Shown here: piece after piece, positions 58,081 to 64,000 of the stretch | How positions within the stretch are numbered: the stretch's first letter is position 1 | Layout: the number at the start of each line of letters is the position of its first letter | Origin: Gnetum montanum | Lineage: Eukaryota; Streptophyta; Gnetopsida; Gnetales; Gnetaceae | Reading direction: 5' to 3' | DNA: 64,000 bases | Assembly: GCA_015680685.1 (NCBI GenBank) | Contig: MNCI01004374.1 | Location: 286,774-350,773, forward strand | Notes under the pieces: model-generated | The model's input: only the letters and a program-made list of their open reading frames with translations | Told to the model about the DNA's origin: nothing | Databases searched by the model: none | Made by a program: the position numbers and the translations under genes

Positions 58081-58754
58081 CTCTTAAAACTTTATGATTA
58101 TCCTTTAATGACCCTATTTTGTTGGAACAAGACTAAGATAACCCTATTTTGTTGGGACAAAGTATAGTGTATTAATATACCTCTCAAAATAAAACCTATA
58201 ACTTGTAAATAGAAGCTTGCTCGTTTTAACCAAGTGAACTAACCTACGGACAAGTACCCCATATACGCATTAAAAAACAGGAAAGGGGTCAACGGAAAAG
58301 GGTATTTTATCACGTGCAGATGCTAAAATTTTAAATATCTTTGTATCGCTTTTCTGGGATACACCCCCAAGGCTTTCATAATCAGTTACGGGGCGTGAAG
58401 GGTAGGGAATAGTTTTAATCTTCAAAAAACAATTTTCAAAAGGCCGTGAAGACAATGAAATAAGATGATAGCAAACATGTACCAACAACTTTCTTTTTGA
58501 TTTCTCATTTTTCTTATTTAAAAAGCTCAGAAGCGCAAGATTGATCAGACCAACAGGCGGTCCTTGACTCGGAGGAGAGCAGAGCAAATTGCATCAGAGC
58601 AGCGGAGAAACGAGGAGGCGCTGTTCTTGGGCAACAGGTAACAGCATCATCACAAGCACAAGCAGAAGCAGAAGCAGGCACAGAGAAAGTAAGTTTGTGT
58701 TTGCTCAGCGAGAGAGAGACAGTTTGGGAGCGAGGGACACGAGTGGAGAATAAT
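58081..58754 (+). other. 5' flank and probable 5' UTR of the HAKAI gene
   Basis: A near-repeat of AACCCTATTTTGTTGGRACAA occurs at about 58110 and 58141. From 58520 the composition becomes GC/AG-rich with CAGAAGCAGAAGCAG words and GAGAGAGA, as expected for a plant 5' UTR. A CAG|GTAACA at 58636-58638 could be a 5' UTR donor site; not testable here. No clear TATA box. Confidence 0.4.
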
Positions 58755-61561
58755 ATGTTGCAGATTCATCTGAACAAATCCTCGTCCGGAGGAGGAGGAG
58801 CAGCAGCAGCAGCAGGAGCAGGAGCAGCAGGAGGTGGAGGTTCCTCTGCCGGCGATGCCGCTGCGGCCGCAGTCTCAGCAACATCATCGGCATCAGCATC
58901 TGAAACAAACCCTAACATCATCATCAACAACAACAGCAGCAGCAGCAACAACAACAACAACATCAACATGAACAACAACAACAACAACAATAACAATAGC
59001 AACAGCAACGTGACTGTTTCATGTGCAGAGCATCTGGTTTTGGCTGATCTTCTTGTGGCCAAAGGCCTTGGCACACCTCCTTCTACTCATTCTCAGTCCA
59101 ATCCCCCCCGCAAGAAGAGCACCGTCGGCCGTAAGCGCCCCCGCACTGCCGGTACCAAGACTCACATCTGCGTCTGCTGTGATTTCCCTATCGCTATCTA
59201 TGGTCGCCTCGTAAGCTAGCAATTTCCTCATCCTTGTTTCTTCTTCAAACCCTAGTTTTTTGTTTTCTGTTTGTGGTTTCTGCATTTTTCTTTCAGTTGT
59301 TGGTTTGCGTTTTCGTGAATGCCTGAATTAGGGTTCCGTCTCTGGAAACGAATTGATCTAATTTACTTCTCGTGAATACTCGAACAAAAACAGGTTTGGT
59401 TTCGGAACAAGTACATTTCTTCTGTTTCTTTTATTGTAGGTCAAGTTTTCTTGTTTGTGGAAATTGGATTGGAAAACCATATACTTTAACTTTCAGTTTG
59501 ATCATGGTTTTTCTTTGGTCCCCCGGCCACGTAGATCTGCGTTTCCCATGTTCTGAAAAAGAATTTGGTTCTCGTCGGTGGTGATTTTGAGGTGTCGATG
59601 AATGTAGATTGACTGCATTTGTTTGGTCCATTTGTTTTGGTTCCTGAGCAAGGCTCTGCAATGTGCTTTTGTTTTGTTTTTGATGGAGAGGCAGTCGTGA
59701 TGTTTTGATTTTGTTTCTACCATGCTGGAATGCCTTCACGCTTTGAAATTTCTTTTTGCTGCTGGTTTCTGACTCAAGTACAGTTGGAGGCTTTTCATTT
59801 TTTATTTTTGCCTAGATGCCACAGTCGTGTGTTAAAATTCTTTTAGTTTTGGGTTATTCATAAAGAATTTTATGTGTTTTTTTTGTTACACTTTTTACTG
59901 CTTGATATATATTTCATGCCGTGCTCTTCATTTTCTTCTTATGCTGAGAAAGACATTGTCCTCAAGCTGTAATATTTTCTTCCTTCTTATTCCCTACGGG
60001 AGGGCTTCTCCATACTTTTAATGAATTTTATTTTTCGTGTTGGTAGATCCCCTGTCATCATGCATTTTGCTTGACATGCGCACGCAGCGAACCGACTTGC
60101 TATCTGTAAGATTTCGTGAGCCTGAGACAAATCTATTGACTCTGGTTATTTTGAATTTGTGCAATATTTTGTTTGTTCGTTTGTTCTTTCTACTTTTTGT
60201 ACCCAGCAAGACTAACATAAGTTTTTCGATCCACGGAAGTAGGATTATTGACAATTAAAATAGTGACAGAAGTAAAATAATGCCGTTTCAGGTGTGATCA
60301 AAGAATTCAGAAGATTGTATCCATAAAATTGCTGGATGGATTATTTATTTGTGGTGCTCCACACTGTCTAAAATCGTTCTTGAAGAAGTATGATTTTGAG
60401 CAGCATTTGAAAGAATCACACATAGATTTGCTTCAGCCTGCTTCTGAAAAACAAGAAAAGGATGTTGTTTCCACAATACCACCTGCACCTGATGCTCACT
60501 ACAAGCCGCAGCTGCATGCAGAATCTCAGGCTTTATCCCGGCTAGTGGCAGCTCCCGTAAATCAAGGCTCGCAGCAAGTTACACTGTCAGCAGATTCACC
60601 ATCTATGCGATCTCTGTTGAAGAGATCTTCAAATTCCATGTCGGTTGTCCCCCCTCCAATGCAAAAGCAGATACTTGGGAGTCAATCTACCGTAGCGCCC
60701 ATTCCCACTTCTGCAACGCCTCCTTATGAAAAGCAAGTGTTGCCAAATCATATGTCTGCCATCAAAATCCCAGAACAGTCATTTGATAAAAAGCAGATGG
60801 AATATCCAGAATCTCAACTTCTGGCCCCTGTTCAATCTTTTGAGAAGCAATCGCTTCAATCTACTCATACACATTATCAAAGGCAGGCTTCTGAAACGCA
60901 CCAGAGTCCACAACAACAGACTGAAAGGAGACAAGCGGATGCCTTCAGCCAGCAAAATCAAGGAACATCACTTGGGCATGTAGCAAGAGGGATGCCGGCT
61001 AATCATACAGCTAATATGCCTCAATATGGAAGTCAGCCATATTCGCACCCATACTCAATCTCTTCAGAAGGGAAACAACACATGGGTTCTTCCTTTGATC
61101 CGAGGTATGGATCTGCAAAAAGCACAAATTTTCATTCTTCGAATCAGAATATGCAAGAAAACAACCAAAGGTATCCGGTGCAAACCCAGTTTGTACCACA
61201 GTTCCAAGATAATCAACATATTACTCAGCAAGTAGGAAGCTCTATGTTCCCTAATTCAGCATCAGCGTCAATTTCAAATCCGCCTCCACATGAAGGTTAC
61301 ATGTATTTAGATAGGCAGACTCGCGTTTCTAACAACCAAGGTGATGTGGGGCAAGTTCCTGGAGTTTTACAAGCCCACTTTCCACAACCTTATTCGGAAG
61401 TTCATAGTTCAGACATTTCTCATGTACCATTACCAAAGCATCGACATTATCCAAATTTGGCTAATCATGCCAACAATGCTGCCAATCATGGCTGGAATGC
61501 TGCCAGAACAAACTATGGAGGCCATGGTTATGGAAATTGGATGGGCCAATCTGGAAATTAG
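58755..61561 (+). CDS. HAKAI: HAKAI-type RING E3 ubiquitin ligase, three exons
   Basis: Exons 58755-59210, 60047-60105 and 60292-61561 join in frame to 594 residues plus TAG. Introns are 836 and 186 nt, both GT-AG. Residues 10-85 are Gly/Ala/Ser/Asn low complexity. A basic patch RKKSTVGRKRPR (119-130) could be a nuclear signal. The RING finger has C139, C142, C155, H157, C160, C163, C170 and C173, with the hallmark CDFPIAIYGR. A C2H2-like finger follows (C192, C197, H210, H215; APHCLKSFLKKYDFEQH). The rest is Gln/Pro/Ser/His-rich and disordered, ending Gly/Asn-rich. HAKAI acts with MTA, MTB, FIP37 and VIRILIZER in the nuclear m6A RNA methylation complex of plants. At 594 residues it is longer than I recall for Arabidopsis HAKAI, owing to the low-complexity parts. 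The start at 58755 is chosen because homologues begin with a MLQI/RL-like stretch; an in-frame ATG at 58695 would add 20 residues. Confidence 0.95.
58785..58995 (+). repeat. Trinucleotide tracts in HAKAI exon 1
   Basis: GGA, GCA/GCC, ATC, AGC and AAC triplet runs encode poly-Gly, poly-Ala, poly-Ser and poly-Asn. The frames of poly-Leu on the other strand come from these tracts. Confidence 0.95.
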
Positions 61562-61623
61562 TTCCATTGGTGCTTGCATTTTTGTTCTATTTTGAAAGTT
61601 CTTAATGAAAATTTTGAAGAATC

Positions 61624-61629
61624 AATAAT
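61624..61629 (+). terminator. Candidate polyadenylation signal of HAKAI
   Basis: AATAAT about 63 nt after the stop, followed by AAG and a T-rich stretch. Weak signal, plausible position. Confidence 0.35.
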
Positions 61630-61884
61630 AAGATCTGGTGTCTCTTTCTTTGATTAGCATCTGTTATTTGTTTAAAATTTGTGTATTTAGAATATTAATT
61701 TGATTTTATAACTGTTTTGCTGCTCTAAATTCAATCCATTTCTTGTAAAAATTATATTAGGCGGTGCTAAATCATAAATGCTTGTTGAGAAAAAGGATGG
61801 CAGGTGATTTTCTCATTCTGGCAGATGAGAGAACTCCTATGTAAGATTTTGAAAGCCTACTGCATTTACATCTGAAGATAAATG

Positions 61885-62285
61885 TTTCATGCATGAGGAA
61901 TCCAAGGATTAGGGGCTGTATACAAAGATTAGCAAACTAAATGAAGCTCAAGGCTTACTAACTTGGAATGGCTCTCATTATGTGTATTACTATAATTGTT
62001 GCGCAAGTTCCTGCATGTCGGTTATTTGCTGAAATTACTTGGGTTGCATGGTTGTGAGTGTTAAGGATGTGTTATGGCATATATTTCCATTGTTCATAAA
62101 TTTCAATTTGTTTCATTTATAACTGACATAAATGAAGAGGCCTCAATATAAGTGGTTCATGAATGCCGAATACAAGGATTAGTGACTGTATAAAAGATTA
62201 GCAAATTAAGGGAAGTCACTACGTTTATTTGCCTGAATATACAGGCATCCTTGCTTGCTTGTAATGGCTCTCATATTACTGGATG
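61885..62285. repeat. Degenerate direct duplication of about 110 bp
   Basis: GGAATCCAAGGATTAGGGGCTGTATACAAAGATTAGCAAA at 61898-61937 and a close variant at about 62165-62205 share order with a following AATGGCTCTCAT (61969 and 62263). The offset is about 268-295 bases, so the copies have drifted in length. No gene lies between. Confidence 0.75.
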
Positions 62286-62680
62286 TTTTTATTTTTAATT
62301 TTTAATTTTTTGAGAGAATACTTGAAAGCGTTTGTATGAACTATGAACAAGGGTTATAAAATCGGACGTTTGTGTCCAAGAGAAGGTAGAGGTATCTGGG
62401 TTCAATTTATCATCCTCCCACAGGTCAGGTCTTTTGTCGCACTAGATTCCAACCATCATTTAGCAGCCTTAATCTTTTATTTCGGGAAGATGCAGCACCT
62501 GATATGTATGAAGGTTTCACCCACCCATGTGCGTTTTCGTTTCCTATTGCTCGAGTTCTGGAGGTTAACCTGAATCGTCGTTTTAACTGTATTGTTCTCA
62601 ACATAATCAAAAAAAGCGAGTTTTTCACCTTGAAAACCAACCATGTTGCTTTTGAACGATAGCAAGTATTTTTTGCCAAT

Positions 62681-62850
62681 CACCATGTCGCTTTTTGAAC
62701 GATGATTCCCCACTGTAACGTGGATGTATCGTGGTATATTCAAAGACATCTTCTAAGTTTTTCACTATGTCACTTTTTGAATGATGATTCCCCATTGCAA
62801 CTTGGATTTATCGTGGTAATGTTCATGTGCAAAGACATCTTCCAAGTGCA
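62681..62850. repeat. Tandem duplication of about 82 bp
   Basis: CACYATGTCRCTTTTTGAAY starts both copies (62681 and 62763), which run through GATGATTCCCCA to AAAGACATCTTCYAAG. A shorter head-like piece precedes at about 62639. Confidence 0.9.
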
Positions 62851-63113
62851 ACGCAACATTTACTTGATCTCCAGCAAAGATAAGGCGCACTAGAGCATCA
62901 AGTTCCGTCTTGTGATAGACAAGAGAAGCCAAAAGGGTTGATAGTTATATGGAACAAATTGGATTATTCTCCTGGTTGTGAAAGAACGTTTTGCATGTGG
63001 GATTTAACATCATATGAGCAAAGAAAATTTAGAGTATATCATAAGCTTAACATTGAGTAGACATCATAAAAAAAATATGGAAGGAAAAAATTTTCTGGTT
63101 TTATGATTGTTTA

Positions 63114-63235
63114 CTAGTGTTTAACTTTACAATCAATACTTTTAAAAAATAAGAGAAGAAAATTAATCTGTTTTCTAGTGTACAACTTTACAATTGATAT
63201 TTTGAAAGAATAAGAGAAGAAAGTTAGAGGGAGAT
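63114..63235. repeat. Tandem duplication, period 61
   Basis: CTAGTGTWYAACTTTACAAT begins copies at 63114 and 63175, each with AATAAGAGAAGAAARTTA near the end. Confidence 0.88.
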
Positions 63236-64000
63236 CCTAGTTTTAACAAAATTTACATCATTTTTTAACATCCATGTTTGAATTTAAAATAGCAAAAGGA
63301 TTTGAGATAGACAGGTGTGACTTAATATCAATATTTTTTTCAAATCAAGCAAGTGGTACGACAATTGGAAAATATTCACCTTGTTGCTTGTTATTGATCT
63401 TACATTAAAAATATTTACCATTAATTATAATCCTCTTGTAGACATTGGTTTTAATCTGTGAGGTAATAGTATTTATGTTAGACAATGAAAAATTTGCCTT
63501 ACGAGCTATCTTTCTAAACTACTTAAGATACGTAGGAACTTCTGGCTTCTCTAGATTCTTCATAGCTATTTGATCATTCTTACAATTGAAATTAGCTTGA
63601 TTTCTCATATTTTCAACTTTATATTATTTTTTTTTAGTCTTGAACTTCAACATATTTTTATTTTTCTTTGTAATCTTTTTTCTTGAGTAGAAAAGAACGA
63701 GCACTATATGAATGTCCTTCACAATAGCAAAAGATGCAAGAATTTGTAAGATTATAATATGTAATTAGCTGAATATAACTCTTTCCTCTTGCTTGTAATA
63801 CCAATTCATTTTTATGATTATGAAGGTTGATTTCAAAAAAAAAAAAAAAAGAGGAAAAAGAAAATAGAGGTCTACGAAAACCAAAAGTTGTAGAAGTAGA
63901 ATATATATGCTTAATGGGGCCTAGAAGACTAAGAATTTTCTACTTAGCTTTTTGAAAAATCAACAAAAGATTATATAACTCGAAAAAACATGGAGCTTTA
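63236..64000. other. No gene seen
   Basis: AT-rich with an A-run at about 63836-63850. No coding frame, RNA gene or element end recognised before the window edge. Confidence 0.55.

Noticed and set aside
58705-59285. Poly-Leu and other - strand ORFs over HAKAI exon 1
   Set aside because: Antisense of coding triplet repeats.
62343-62749. Overlapping 76-90 codon ORFs on both strands
   Set aside because: No domain, no splice context, and they cover the 82-bp duplication; chance frames.

Overview
The window is plant nuclear DNA from a large, repeat-rich genome. It holds split genes with GT-AG introns, Ty3/gypsy elements of the plant-specific Tat/Athila type, TTTAGGG-type motifs and plant-type tRNA primer sites. 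A gymnosperm is a reasonable guess because old, heavily decayed retroelements dominate and solo LTRs are common, but nothing here fixes the species. Only two host genes are intact, one near each end. Both are on the + strand, and roughly 50 kb of transposon graveyard separates them.

Layout. 1-330 is the end of an LTR whose element lies outside the window. 2449-8684 is a seven-exon purple acid phosphatase gene (533 codons before the stop, all seven metal ligands present) with one GC-AG intron and a LINE fragment in intron 2. 9754-10747 is a diverged solo LTR. 12.0-12.4 kb has tRNA-derived SINE-like traces. 13.7-16.6 kb is a field of degenerate CTAGCATGGA-type motifs. 17.2-20.7 kb is a decayed Tat-like pol with RT, RNase H, archaeal-type RNase H and integrase in order. 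23.3-24.1 kb is a related pol fragment on the - strand; it breaks off beside a short telomere-like repeat and sits next to an ATGATGTCAA-type minisatellite. 28.9-32.0 kb is a decayed but clearly spliced six-exon ORF that I cannot identify. 32.6-36.3 kb is a - strand gag-protease remnant carrying a solo LTR. 37.9-41.1 kb holds a gag fragment, a partial LTR and an RT-RNase H fragment.

43.4-57.8 kb is a nested stack that can be taken apart by target-site duplications (TSDs). An outer + strand element has a long 3' coiled-coil ORF, a polypurine tract (PPT) and a 3' LTR. Its ORF is split by a 5.9-kb - strand gag-only element (45283-51220, TSD CTTAC, tRNA-Asp-type primer site). Its 3' LTR is split by a second - strand non-autonomous element (53051-57689, tRNA-iMet-type primer site, TSD derived from CAACG). 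That second element is itself split by a solo LTR (55449-56301).

58755-61561 is a three-exon gene for the HAKAI-type RING E3 ligase of the plant m6A writer complex, with unusually long Gly/Ala/Ser/Asn tracts in exon 1. The last 2.4 kb has only local duplications.

Two themes run through the window. Nearly all stops in the dead retroelement ORFs are explained by C-to-T or G-to-A changes (CAG/CAA/CGA/TGG to stop), as expected from methylated-cytosine deamination. Both single N bases are flanked by 46-bp direct duplications, which marks assembly joins rather than biology. Percentages and ages are by-eye impressions because no alignment was run.
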